A stretch of 64,000 bases of DNA from assembly GCA_021798835.1 (NCBI GenBank), contig JAJZBQ010000010.1, forward strand, positions 1 through 64,000. The letters are read 5' to 3'. The first letter of the stretch is position 1; every line of letters begins with the position of its first letter. The notes beneath the pieces were generated by a model. The model was not told where the DNA came from. It was given only the letters and a program-made list of their open reading frames with translations, and did no database searches. A program made the translations under genes and the position numbers. This document shows, piece after piece, positions 9,167 through 18,032 of this stretch. This stretch comes from Pseudomonadota bacterium (GTDB lineage Bacteria > Pseudomonadota > Gammaproteobacteria > Burkholderiales > Ferrovaceae).

Positions 9167-10606
9167 CTAATTCTCTGGTATGACAAATACCGGTGCAAAA
9201 CCACCTCCGGGAGTGCGGAAGTTGGTAGTCTGGCCGGCATATAACCTGGCTGCAAAGAGTTGGATGGTTCCTTCATAGACGTAGGCTCTGATGTCGAGCT
9301 TCAGGTTGGATAATGTGTCGTTGGTTTGTGTCAAGCGCTCACTGGGCGGGGCAATCGCTTGGGCTACATAGTGTCCCGCCAGGATATCTTTCCACACTTT
9401 TCTGGTCAATTTGTCACCACGATAAGTTGCTTTACTGCCATATCCGTTTGCGGGTTTGAAAAATAGTCCACGGCGCTCAGTCCATAGGTGGTCTGCATTC
9501 TCAGCGGTAACTCTCTTTGTCTGCGGAATACCGGTCAGCAGAATGTCACGCTCCGGAAGAGGTACGCCCATTCGATGGAGGGCGTTGACATCGCTCAATA
9601 AAGTCAGGTTGCGTTTGTCCGCATAAAGCGCATGCGCTCGTGGGTGGGGTGATAGCACTATTGCCCCTGCTTCATGGGCTTGGCGCAATGCAGTATGGCG
9701 TGGTTCTTCAAGATAGAAATCTGTGAGGCGGTTGTAGACCAGGTCAATGCGTTTTCCTGCGTAACGGAGTTCCCCGTTGTGCCAATCCAGTTCGTTCGCG
9801 TTAGCGATTACTGTGTCGAATCCAGCGCGAGTAAACAGGTGTGCAAATAATTGAAATTCTGGATAGAGGTATTGGTTTTCGGGGTCATCATCGACGATGG
9901 CGATCCGGGTGAGAGGCATACGCCCATGTTGGTTGTGCCATTCATTGCGAAACATGGACAGAAAAGTATCTTCAGAATCTGCAATATTCAAGGGGGATTT
10001 GAATGCCCACTTCATCTCTTCGCAGCAGGCAGACTGTGCCCGTGCAAGTGCTGCATTAAGTAGCGCACCTCCCGCATTGGTATTGATTTCGATCAAGTGA
10101 GGACCTTGGGCATCCAGATGGAAATCAAAGCCCATGAATACCCCGCTTGAGCCAAAATTTAGCGAGGCGATTTTGGGAGCGCGTGCCAAGATTTCCTTTT
10201 GGTAGGTTGGGCGCTTGACCACGGATTCCACTGCGGAAATAATGGTAGCCATTGTGTTTTGCTGTTCGGGCGTGATGAATACGGCAGTGGCTGAAAACAG
10301 ATGGGGACGTTTGGTCAATATCTCGCCATACAGGCTGGACAGGGTTGGATCACCCTCTAATTGACGGCGCAAGCGTTCTGGATCAAGGGTGCGACAAGAA
10401 CAATGGCGATTGAGGATCTCCGCGCGCTTGAGAGAATCTCCTGCCGTATGAGGAAGACATCGATGGATCTGAGATACGACTTCGTCGGCCTGATTGTGGG
10501 ATCTATTGTCTGTTGCCTTGTTCGTATTGACTCCCACTTTAACCTCAGTCGCTTCGATTTTCCCTGATATACAAGATCTATCCACCCATTGAGCGTGACC
10601 GGTCAT
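9167..10606 (-). CDS. ATP-grasp-like protein of unknown function
   Basis: A 479-residue soluble protein. The segment GVFMGFDFHLDAQGPHLIEINTNAGG contains the metal-binding IEINTN core of ATP-grasp ligases, and GLFFKPANGYGSKATYRGDK resembles the nucleotide-binding Lys/Gly loop; the C-terminal LKLDIRAYVYEG fits the large ATP-grasp subdomain. I recall similar uncharacterised proteobacterial proteins sharing the N-terminal HCxC(R/L)(S/T)LD stretch and the IEINTNAGGALLNA block, but no assigned reaction. It ends 53 bp before arsRC on the same strand; that spacer has its own promoter, so co-function with arsenic resistance is only suggested. Substrate unknown. Confidence 0.65.
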   Translation of the reverse strand: MTGHAQWVDRSCISGKIEATEVKVGVNTNKATDNRSHNQADEVVSQIHRCLPHTAGDSLKRAEILNRHCSCRTLDPERLRRQLEGDPTLSSLYGEILTKRPHLFSATAVFITPEQQNTMATIISAVESVVKRPTYQKEILARAPKIASLNFGSSGVFMGFDFHLDAQGPHLIEINTNAGGALLNAALARAQSACCEEMKWAFKSPLNIADSEDTFLSMFRNEWHNQHGRMPLTRIAIVDDDPENQYLYPEFQLFAHLFTRAGFDTVIANANELDWHNGELRYAGKRIDLVYNRLTDFYLEEPRHTALRQAHEAGAIVLSPHPRAHALYADKRNLTLLSDVNALHRMGVPLPERDILLTGIPQTKRVTAENADHLWTERRGLFFKPANGYGSKATYRGDKLTRKVWKDILAGHYVAQAIAPPSERLTQTNDTLSNLKLDIRAYVYEGTIQLFAARLYAGQTTNFRTPGGGFAPVFVIPEN

Positions 10607-10791
10607 TGTATCGTTAGTGGTGGGGGGATTGCCAGAGGTAACCGTGCCTCAGTGGTCAGTCATTTATGAGCAGAAGGGAGATTGAATGGGGGGCGTGGTT
10701 CTCGTATTGTCAATGATGAGTGTGGATATTACAATTTCAACCTTCTGTTTCAGCGGTTACTGAGCCCAATCAGGCGAACTGGTCTTTGGCT

Positions 10792-11292
10792 ATGAAAGAA
10801 AAAAAACAGAGTTGGTTGCCCTCGGTTACCCAGAGCCTCACAGAACCTGTGACCATGATTTTACGGAGTTATCGGCAATTAACCGGTCAAGCGTTATTAC
10901 CTGACGGACAGGTAACGGGTGAAGAGGTCAAGAACCTGTATCATGCATCCTTCGTCGTTCTGGCGCATGACGCATCAGTTGACCCACGGTTTATCTATGC
11001 CAATCTTGCGGCTCAGCGTTTATTTGGAATGCCCTGGAATGAGTTGGTGGGTATGCCCTCGCGTCATTCTGCAGAACCGTTGCGTCGTGAGGAACGGCAA
11101 CGCTTGCTGGAACGGGTTTCGCAGGAGGGGTTTATTGCCGACTACAGTGGGGTGCGTATTGGCAAATCAGGGCGACGCTTCATCATTCGTCATGCCGTTG
11201 TGTGGAATCTGATGGACGAACAAGGATGCTTTCATGGACAGGCGGCGACCTTTGCTATCCCCGATAAAGATGACTGGTTACCAGACCGATAG
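10792..11292 (+). CDS. MEKHLA-domain (PAS-like) protein
   Basis: The region RSYRQLTGQALLP followed by LYHASFVVLAHDASVDPRFIYANLAAQRLFGM and the PSRHSAEP block matches the MEKHLA domain, a PAS-related fold found in plants and bacteria. No effector domain is attached, so it would act alone or by protein contact. It is cytosolic. The start is uncertain: ATG 10792 gives 166 residues; GTG 10720 adds 24 residues and has no better ribosome site. It stands 27 bp before the NDUFA9-like gene and may be cotranscribed with it. Confidence 0.75.
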   Translation: MKEKKQSWLPSVTQSLTEPVTMILRSYRQLTGQALLPDGQVTGEEVKNLYHASFVVLAHDASVDPRFIYANLAAQRLFGMPWNELVGMPSRHSAEPLRREERQRLLERVSQEGFIADYSGVRIGKSGRRFIIRHAVVWNLMDEQGCFHGQAATFAIPDKDDWLPDR

Positions 11293-11319
11293 CGAATCAA
11301 TCGATAAGAGGATGATCGT

Positions 11320-12243
11320 ATGACGACCCGTTTTGATAGGCCGACAGTCATCTTGCTGGGAGGCAGGGGTTTTGTCGGTTCTGCCATTGCGACACAACTG
11401 GCTCGACTGCAAACATCGCTTATCATTCCTTCACGGCGTATAAATGATACCCCGCTCCGGGTGTTGCCGAACGTTCGCTGGTTGGAAATGGATATACATC
11501 AGGATGCTCAACTGGATGAGTTGCTTGCCATGGCCGACGATGCTGTTGTTATCAATCTGGTTGGTATCCTTCACGATAAAGAAGCCAAGCCTTATGGTCC
11601 TGGTTTTGCGCGCGCCCATGTCGAACTGCCTCAGCGGTTGATCTCTGCCATGCACCGCCGAGGTTTGCGACGGTTATTGCATATGAGTGCGCTGGGCGCT
11701 GATCCACAGGGTTGTTCCATGTACCAACGCAGTAAAGGGGAGGGCGAACGTTGTGTCCGTCAGAGTGATTTGGACTGGACCATCTTTCGTCCATCGGTCA
11801 TTTTTGGAAGACATGACCATTTCATCAATCTCTTTGCTAGCATGCAGAGTGTTCTGCCATTGGTTCCATTGGCTGGGGCCAACGTTGAGTTTCAGCCCGT
11901 GGCTGTTCAGGATGTGGCGCAGGCATTCATCAAAAGCATCGGCATGCCGCAAACGGTTCATAACAGTTTTGATCTGGCAGGGCCTCACGTTTACACGTTG
12001 GAGGAATTGGTCAGATTTTCAGGCGTGCTGAAAGGGCATCCACGACTCGTCATGGCATTACCAGCCTCTCTTGCCTGGTTACAAGCCCTACTAATGGAAT
12101 ATATGCCTGGCCCCCCTTTGTTATCGCGTGATAATTTACGCTCAATGCAGATCGATAACATCTTGCCAGATGGATATCCCAATGCCCTGGTATCGGTATT
12201 TGGCATGACACCCACCACCCTTACCCCACAAATCTATCGTTGA
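11320..12243 (+). CDS. NAD(P)-binding Rossmann protein of the complex I NDUFA9-like family
   Basis: The atypical short-chain-dehydrogenase fold is shown by the N-terminal dinucleotide motif LLGGRGFVGSAIA, the early Asp/Leu strand VINLVGIL, a YQRSKGEGE active-site-like segment and TIFRPSVIFGRHD, all typical of the epimerase-like family that includes the NDUFA9 accessory subunit. 307 residues is usual. Bacterial members are widespread; their role in quinone or respiratory chain assembly is inferred, not shown. AGAGGATG precedes ATG 11320. It converges with the atpC gene. Confidence 0.82.
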   Translation: MTTRFDRPTVILLGGRGFVGSAIATQLARLQTSLIIPSRRINDTPLRVLPNVRWLEMDIHQDAQLDELLAMADDAVVINLVGILHDKEAKPYGPGFARAHVELPQRLISAMHRRGLRRLLHMSALGADPQGCSMYQRSKGEGERCVRQSDLDWTIFRPSVIFGRHDHFINLFASMQSVLPLVPLAGANVEFQPVAVQDVAQAFIKSIGMPQTVHNSFDLAGPHVYTLEELVRFSGVLKGHPRLVMALPASLAWLQALLMEYMPGPPLLSRDNLRSMQIDNILPDGYPNALVSVFGMTPTTLTPQIYR

Positions 12244-12326
12244 AGCGAGTGTTGACCCTCGTTCCAACCTATGTGGATGACCCTTTGATGCCACATTACC
12301 AGTGGAGAAATTTCCTTGGAGTAGGG

Positions 12327-12758
12327 TCAACGGAGTCCCCGTCGCTGTGGTAAGCGATACGCTCCGGGCAAACTATTCAGAGCTTTGTATAGGGCTGCTT
12401 CCATCTTGGCATATTCCATTGCGGAGACGCGGGCATGTAGCAAGTTCTCCCGTTCCTGTGTACGTTGTTCTGCGGTTGATCCTTCTATTTCTCGTTGTTC
12501 GATGACAAAATCAAGCAATACGGTCACCCGTTCCGGTTGTACTTCCACCATGCCGCCAGATACATAAAAATGCTCTTCTGCCACGGGAGAACCGTGATCT
12601 ACTCGCACCCATCCAGGACGTAACCAGGCCATGAGTGGGGTATGACCGGGTAATATCCCGAGATCACCGGTTTCCCCAGGGAGCACCACAAAGGAGGCGC
12701 GTCCAGAAAAAACAGCGGATTCGATACTGACGATATCCACCTGCAATTCTCGTGTCAT
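12327..12758 (-). CDS. atpC: F1 ATP synthase epsilon subunit
   Basis: The N-terminal beta-sandwich (VVLPGETGDLGILPGHTPLMAWLRPG) and the GGMVEVQPERVTVL stretch are diagnostic of epsilon, which caps the gamma rotor and inhibits ATP hydrolysis. The C-terminal helical hairpin is present, giving 143 residues. ATG 12758 overlaps the atpG stop by 4 bp, implying translational coupling. In normal atp operons the beta gene atpD lies between gamma and epsilon; it is absent here. Whether this is the cell's only atpC cannot be seen. Confidence 0.9.
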   Translation of the reverse strand: MTRELQVDIVSIESAVFSGRASFVVLPGETGDLGILPGHTPLMAWLRPGWVRVDHGSPVAEEHFYVSGGMVEVQPERVTVLLDFVIEQREIEGSTAEQRTQERENLLHARVSAMEYAKMEAALYKALNSLPGAYRLPQRRGLR

Positions 12759-13627
12759 ACTTGTCCCCCGGTTGCCGCTGCTCCCGAACTGATTTCGATG
12801 AGTTCGCGAGTAATCTGTTCCTGTCGTGAACGATGGTAGATGTGCTTGAGGTTTTCCATGGCTTCCTGAGCATTATCGCTGGCGGCTTTCATGGCCATCA
12901 TTCGCGCCCCCTGTTCGGAAGCCATGTTTTCAGCCACCGCTAGCCAAATTAGCGTTTCCAGATAGCGTCGTAACATTCCATCCACAACCTGACGTGGGTC
13001 GGGTTCATAAAGGTAATCCCAGGGCCCTTCAGGAGCACCCAGGTGTTCCCCGGTCAAGGGAAGCAAGGGTTCTAGACGGGGTTGTTGCACCAATACGTTG
13101 ACAAAGTGCGAGTAGGCCAGGTGTACTTCGTCGATTCGTTCTTCTCGAAAAGATTGCAGCACTACTCCCACCGGTGGCACCAAGCGTTCCATCAATGGCA
13201 TATCCCCTAATCCCAGTGCCTGTGATACGACGGGCAGACCCAAGCGCCGAGCAAAAGAAAGCCCTTGGTTGCCCAGAGCACAGACTTCTACCTCATACCC
13301 TGTTCGAGCCCATACCTGAAGATGATCCGCGACCAAACGAAACAGACGGGTATTCAATCCTCCACACATTCCCTTATCGGAAGTCACCAAGATCAGCCCG
13401 ATGCGTTTTACCGGTCGAACAGCGAGATAAACAGAGCGATATTCCAGCCGTGCATGGTGCATATGGGCAGCAATGATCCGTACCTTTTCACCAAATGGCC
13501 GAGCCGATTCCATACGCGTCATGATTTTGCCGATTTTGCTGCGTGCCACCATCTCCATGGCCCGTGTCAGTTTTTTTAAATTATGGACAGTCCCGATTTT
13601 GGATCGAATTTCCTGAAGATGTGCCAT
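12755..13627 (-). CDS. atpG: F1 ATP synthase gamma subunit
   Basis: Gamma is the rotor shaft of F1. The N-terminal coiled-coil strand (EIRSKIGTVHNLKKLTRAMEMVARSKI), the LVTSDKGMCGGLN region and the C-terminal AENMASEQGARMMAMKAASDNA are all conserved, with 290 residues as usual. The middle is more divergent than the ends. It starts 12 bp after the ackA stop, in the same operon as phosphoketolase. No alpha or beta subunit gene is in the window, so this is either a second copy or a split ATP synthase locus. Confidence 0.93.
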   Translation of the reverse strand: MAHLQEIRSKIGTVHNLKKLTRAMEMVARSKIGKIMTRMESARPFGEKVRIIAAHMHHARLEYRSVYLAVRPVKRIGLILVTSDKGMCGGLNTRLFRLVADHLQVWARTGYEVEVCALGNQGLSFARRLGLPVVSQALGLGDMPLMERLVPPVGVVLQSFREERIDEVHLAYSHFVNVLVQQPRLEPLLPLTGEHLGAPEGPWDYLYEPDPRQVVDGMLRRYLETLIWLAVAENMASEQGARMMAMKAASDNAQEAMENLKHIYHRSRQEQITRELIEISSGAAATGGQV

Positions 13628-13639
13628 TTTTTGTTCAGG

Positions 13640-14722
13640 CTAAGCGCTCAGGGTCGATAGAAGGGTATGACTCAACCAGCGCATCTGTTCTTCCTCATCC
13701 GCAGGTAACACCAGAACGGGCAGACTTTGGGAGGTGGAAACACAGGCTTGATTGAGTGTATTGGCCTCGGTATCGAGATGAATTCCTAAAAATCCCAGTG
13801 AATGACATATCCTGTCCCGAACTACAGCCGATTTTTCTCCAATGCCACCGGTAAACACCAGGGCATCCAACCCTCCCGCCTGGGCCACCATGGCCCCTAT
13901 GGCTTGACAGATCCGACGACAGTAGTAAGTGACCGCAAAGTTGGCCTGTTCCGATGGATTTTGGACCAGGGTTTGCATATCTGCACTGATTCCCTGTGAT
14001 AATGCCCATAGCCCCATCTCGTGGTATACCACGGTGGTCAGGTCAGTGACCGACAATTGACTGGCAAGGGCCAGCATCACTCCGGGGTCCAGATCTCCAC
14101 TGCGAGTTCCCATGACAACTCCTGCTGCTGGAGAAAACCCCATTGTGGTATCCACGGAAGTCAAATCGTTTAGTAAACACAGACTGGATCCTTGACCCAG
14201 ATGTGCCACCACTACGTTTCCTCTGGATTGTTCTCCCAGAAGTGTTGGCAGACGGCGTGCGACATGACCGTAACTCAAGCCGTGGAATCCATATTTACGA
14301 AGTTGGAAACGGTCGGGAACCGGCAGACGGTATGCCAATGGCGGCAGGGTTCCGTGAAAGGCCGTATCAAAACAGGCAAGTTGAGGAACAGAAAAGTACT
14401 GGCTACAGAGGTCAATTCCCAGCAGGTTGGCAGGCAGGTGTAATGGTGCCAGCGGGATCAGGGACTCTAATCGCTGTCGTTCCGCATCGTCGATGAAGCG
14501 CGCCATGTCCTGGGCTGTTCCTCCATGCACCAGTCGATGAACCACGGCATCGAGTTTCACCCCCGATAATTCATTCAGCAAGCGGTGCAGAACCGCGTTA
14601 TGGTCGGTTACGTGCGCGTAGTGAAAATGCCTGATCCCGCTTTCGTCCTGAAACAGGCACGCACGCAGTGAGGAAGAGCCGCTGTTGATGACCAGTAACT
14701 GGTTCAAAATGGCCAGCGCCAT
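13640..14722 (-). CDS. ackA: Acetate kinase
   Basis: Converts acetyl phosphate plus ADP to acetate plus ATP. The ASKHA motifs are present: [12 protein letters not shown] at the N-terminus, the HRLVHGG segment, the [10 protein letters not shown] region, the [12 protein letters not shown] block, and [14 protein letters not shown]. At 360 residues it is about 40 shorter than E. coli AckA, mainly through short loops, but no catalytic block is missing. Its first codons overlap the end of xfp by 19 bp; a TTG a few codons in (before NQLLVINSG) is another possible start. It directly uses the acetyl phosphate made by the upstream enzyme. Confidence 0.93.
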   Translation of the reverse strand: MALAILNQLLVINSGSSSLRACLFQDESGIRHFHYAHVTDHNAVLHRLLNELSGVKLDAVVHRLVHGGTAQDMARFIDDAERQRLESLIPLAPLHLPANLLGIDLCSQYFSVPQLACFDTAFHGTLPPLAYRLPVPDRFQLRKYGFHGLSYGHVARRLPTLLGEQSRGNVVVAHLGQGSSLCLLNDLTSVDTTMGFSPAAGVVMGTRSGDLDPGVMLALASQLSVTDLTTVVYHEMGLWALSQGISADMQTLVQNPSEQANFAVTYYCRRICQAIGAMVAQAGGLDALVFTGGIGEKSAVVRDRICHSLGFLGIHLDTEANTLNQACVSTSQSLPVLVLPADEEEQMRWLSHTLLSTLSA

Positions 14723-17058
14723 TCTTGAATTTCAGGCATGTCTTCGCCATGTTGGCGGATGTAGTCGCGGTGATGTAACAACCGTTTTTCCATCTGCTGA
14801 CGCAGAGGCTGCACCTGTTCCACGGGAAGCGAAACTCGATCCATTACGTCCATCACCAGGTGAAAACGATCCAGATCATTGAGTACCGTCATATCGAAAG
14901 GCGTGGTGGTGGTTCCTTCTTCCTTGTAGCCACGTACATGGAAGTGCGCGCTATTGGCGTGACGATAAATCAGGCGGTGAATCAGCCAGGGATATCCGTG
15001 GAAAGCAAAAACCACAGGTTTGTCCAACGTAAACAGATCCAGGAAATCCTTTTCATTCAGTCCGTGCGGATGTTCGGTTTGGGGCTGTAGCGTCATCAGG
15101 TCCACCACGTTGATGACACGTATCCGGAGTTCCGGCAACTCGGTGCGCAAAATCGACACGGCTGCCAATACTTCCAATGTGGGAACATCGCCACAGCAGG
15201 CCATGACCACCTGCGGTTCGTGATCGCCTTCGTTCGATGCCCAGTCCCAACGTCCCACCCCTTTTTCCACATGAACCGCAGCCTGATCCATATCCAGCCA
15301 TTGAGGTGCCGGCTGTTTTCCGGCGACGATGACATTGATACGATGGTAACTGCGCAAACAATGATCGGTGACGCACAACAGAGTATTGGCATCGGGGGGG
15401 AGATAGAGTCGAATGACATCAGCCTTCTTATTGACTACGTGATCGAGAAAACCAGGGTCTTGATGAGAAAATCCGTTGTGGTCCTGTCGCCAGACATGGG
15501 AAGTCAACAAGTAATTGAGCGAAGCAACGGGTTGACGCCAGGGAATATGCGACGTGGTCTTGAGCCATTTGGCGTGCTGGTTGAACATGGAATCGATGAT
15601 ATGAATGAAAGCCTCGTAACAGGAAAAAAGACCATGTCTCCCTGTCAGCAAGTATCCCTCAAGCCACCCCTGACAGGTATGCTCTGAAAGAATTTCCATT
15701 ACCCGCCCGGAAGGTGACAGGTGATCGTCGTAGGGATAGATCGGCAACATCCAGGTCCTGTCAGTGGCTTCCAATACGGCCCCCAACCGATTGGAGGCCG
15801 TTTCGTCGGGACCAAAAAGACGAAAATTATCGATGTTTTGTTCCATTACCCCACGCAAGAACTCTCCCATGACCCGAGTGGCTTCACCGTTTTTTTGTCC
15901 AGGTTTGGTGATGTTCAGTGCAAAATTCCGGAAGTTTGGGAGTGCCAGTTCACGGCGCAGTATTCCACCGTTGGCATGGGGATTGGCACTCATACGCCGG
16001 GTTCCCTTGGGAGCCAGTGCAGCCAAGGACGGTTGTAATCGACCTTGCTCATCGAACAGTTCTTCGGGTCGATAAGACTTCATCCAGGATTCCAGTTGGT
16101 GCAAATGATCCTGATGGGTGCGAATTTCAGACAGGGGTACCTGATGGGAACGCCAAAAATTCTCGGTGATCAAGCCATCCACAGTTTTGGGTCCGGTCCA
16201 GCCCTTGGGAGTGCGCAAAATGATCAGAGGCCAGTGCGCTCGCAACGCTCCTTGTCCTGACCGTGCTATCCGTTGAATCTCATGAATCTCCTTGATTACG
16301 TTACTCACGGTCTGTGCCATCAAGGCATGCAGGGTGTGTGGATCTTCTCCTTCCACCCAGTGAGGGTGATAACCATAACCCCGGAACAAGTCTGTGAGTT
16401 CCTCGTGAGGTAGCCGCGACAGCACGGTAGGGTTGGCAATCTTGTAGCCGTTGAGATGCAAGATAGGCAAGACTGCCCCATCCCGGCGGGGATCGAGAAA
16501 TTTATTGGAGTGCCATGAAGTCGCCAGTGGGCCTGTCTCGGCTTCCCCATCTCCCACCACACAACAGGCGATCAAATCGGGATTGTCAAAGACGGCTCCA
16601 TAGGCGTGAGAGACCACATAGCCCAATTCTCCCCCTTCATGAATCGACCCCGGAGTTTCCGGGGCTACATGGCTGGGAATGCCGCCAGGATAAGAAAATT
16701 GGCGGAAAAGACGACTCATTCCGGTTGCATCTGCAGAGACGGCTGGATAAGTTTCGCTATAGGTGCCTTCAAGCCAGGTGTTGGCAACGACCCCTGGTCC
16801 ACCATGTCCAGGTCCCGCCAGGAATATCATGTTCAGATCGTCTTGAACAATGATCCGATTCATGTGGGCGTAAATGAAATTCAGACCTGGGGTAGTCCCC
16901 CAATGACCCAGAAGTCGGGGTTTGATATCGCTGAGGTCCAGTGGACGCTGCAACAGCGGATTTCCCAGCAGGTAAATTTGTCCTACAGACAAATAATTGG
17001 CTGCCCGCCACCAGCCATCAATGCGTTCCAATTCGGTACGGTGTGCAAAGTGATCCAT
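14704..17058 (-). CDS. xfp: Xylulose-5-phosphate/fructose-6-phosphate phosphoketolase
   Basis: A thiamine diphosphate enzyme that cleaves xylulose 5-P (and often fructose 6-P) with phosphate to acetyl phosphate plus a shortened aldose phosphate. At 784 residues it is full length. Visible blocks: INLLG-like YLLGNPLL, the [15 protein letters not shown] segment, [19 protein letters not shown] of the ThDP site, and [12 protein letters not shown]. First gene of the operon with ackA, atpG and atpC; the set could turn sugar phosphate into acetate plus ATP without glycolysis. ATG 17058 faces a divergent methyltransferase. Confidence 0.96.
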   Translation of the reverse strand: MDHFAHRTELERIDGWWRAANYLSVGQIYLLGNPLLQRPLDLSDIKPRLLGHWGTTPGLNFIYAHMNRIIVQDDLNMIFLAGPGHGGPGVVANTWLEGTYSETYPAVSADATGMSRLFRQFSYPGGIPSHVAPETPGSIHEGGELGYVVSHAYGAVFDNPDLIACCVVGDGEAETGPLATSWHSNKFLDPRRDGAVLPILHLNGYKIANPTVLSRLPHEELTDLFRGYGYHPHWVEGEDPHTLHALMAQTVSNVIKEIHEIQRIARSGQGALRAHWPLIILRTPKGWTGPKTVDGLITENFWRSHQVPLSEIRTHQDHLHQLESWMKSYRPEELFDEQGRLQPSLAALAPKGTRRMSANPHANGGILRRELALPNFRNFALNITKPGQKNGEATRVMGEFLRGVMEQNIDNFRLFGPDETASNRLGAVLEATDRTWMLPIYPYDDHLSPSGRVMEILSEHTCQGWLEGYLLTGRHGLFSCYEAFIHIIDSMFNQHAKWLKTTSHIPWRQPVASLNYLLTSHVWRQDHNGFSHQDPGFLDHVVNKKADVIRLYLPPDANTLLCVTDHCLRSYHRINVIVAGKQPAPQWLDMDQAAVHVEKGVGRWDWASNEGDHEPQVVMACCGDVPTLEVLAAVSILRTELPELRIRVINVVDLMTLQPQTEHPHGLNEKDFLDLFTLDKPVVFAFHGYPWLIHRLIYRHANSAHFHVRGYKEEGTTTTPFDMTVLNDLDRFHLVMDVMDRVSLPVEQVQPLRQQMEKRLLHHRDYIRQHGEDMPEIQEWRWPF

Positions 17059-17176
17059 GAAACCCCCCTTGGTTAGAGACTTGGATTCAAGGGAGAACGA
17101 TACCAGATTTGTGTTGGTATGGGATATGGTAGTCTCTTGGATTCAACAGGGTTGGAACTTGTCACAGGAGACTGAA
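17059..17176. promoter_or_regulatory. Divergent control region between xfp operon and methyltransferase, with repeats
   Basis: This 118-bp spacer must hold both promoters. It carries an 11-bp direct repeat CTTGGATTCAA at 17080-17090 and 17136-17146, flanking an inverted repeat ATACCA (17100-17105) / TGGTAT (17115-17120). Two spaced copies around a dyad are the layout of an operator. The regulator is unknown. Confidence 0.45.
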
Positions 17177-17836
17177 ATGTCATTCGAAGATTTCTCGGTG
17201 CAGCAGGATAAACAATGGAGTTCACGGTACCAGAGCGTGGGGGAGGAGTATCTGTTCGGGACCGAACCCAATCGTTTTTTGGCGAGTCAGGTGGGGCTTT
17301 TCCGGGTGGGTGAAACGGTTCTTTCTGTAGCCGACGGTGAAGGTCGAAATAGTGTGTGGTTGGCAAGTCAGGGGTGTCGTGTGAGTGCATTGGAATTGTC
17401 AGAAGTGGCTGTGACCAAAGCTCGCAGGTTGGCCCAACGGCAAAAGGTGGAAGTGGATTTCTGCATCGGAGATATGGGATCTGCAGCCGATTGCTGGCGC
17501 AACCCGAATACGCCTCGCCAATTTGATTGGGTGGTGGGGATATTTATTCAATTTGCCCCGCCCGAATTGCGGCGACACCAATTTGCGCAGATCCGTTCTC
17601 TGGTTAAACCGGGTGGAAGGGTATTATTGCAAGGATATACACCCAAACAACTCGAATATCGAACCGGGGGACCTGCGGCGCTGGAAAACCTTTATACCGC
17701 CTCGTTGTTGCGTGAAGCCTGGCAGGGATGGTCCATAGAGTACCTTGAAGAGTACGAGGATAATCTGACGGAAGGCACGGGACATCATGGTCGTTCGGCA
17801 TTGATCGGCATGATTGCTCGTTGTCCCGAGGCGTAG
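17177..17836 (+). CDS. Class I SAM-dependent methyltransferase
   Basis: A small Rossmann-fold methyltransferase: ETVLSVADGEGRNSVWLASQG is motif I (here ADGEGRN instead of GxGxG, normal for this subfamily), VSALELSEVAV is motif II, and FDWVVGIFIQF and LVKPGGRVLLQGY are motifs IV-VI. The N-terminal WSSRYQSVGEEYLFGTEPNRFL is typical of the TehB-like/thiol-methyltransferase-like group. ATG 17177 follows AGGAG with good spacing; an open frame 120 bp longer reads through the promoter region. 219 residues. Substrate not identifiable. Confidence 0.85.
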   Translation: MSFEDFSVQQDKQWSSRYQSVGEEYLFGTEPNRFLASQVGLFRVGETVLSVADGEGRNSVWLASQGCRVSALELSEVAVTKARRLAQRQKVEVDFCIGDMGSAADCWRNPNTPRQFDWVVGIFIQFAPPELRRHQFAQIRSLVKPGGRVLLQGYTPKQLEYRTGGPAALENLYTASLLREAWQGWSIEYLEEYEDNLTEGTGHHGRSALIGMIARCPEA

Positions 17837-18032
17837 GCAGGAAGAACACGAATCCAGCGCAGGTTGGCAAACTACCTGCAGTATTGGGGCTAAGATCGAT
17901 ATCGGGTTCTTGTAAATCATCTGATTCTTGTATGCCTGCATCCCGGATCGTAGTGCAAGATCAAGTCTTCCACGGCCCGGGTTCAACATCCCTACGGGAT
18001 ATGTTCGATCTATAGATGTTGCTGGCGTATCT

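Noticed and set aside
12251..12331. Inverted repeat GTTGACCCT / AGGGTCAAC between the NDUFA9-like gene and atpC as a bidirectional terminator
   Set aside because: The 9-bp arms are 63 bp apart with no T-run and one arm overlaps the atpC stop, so a functional terminator is not supported.
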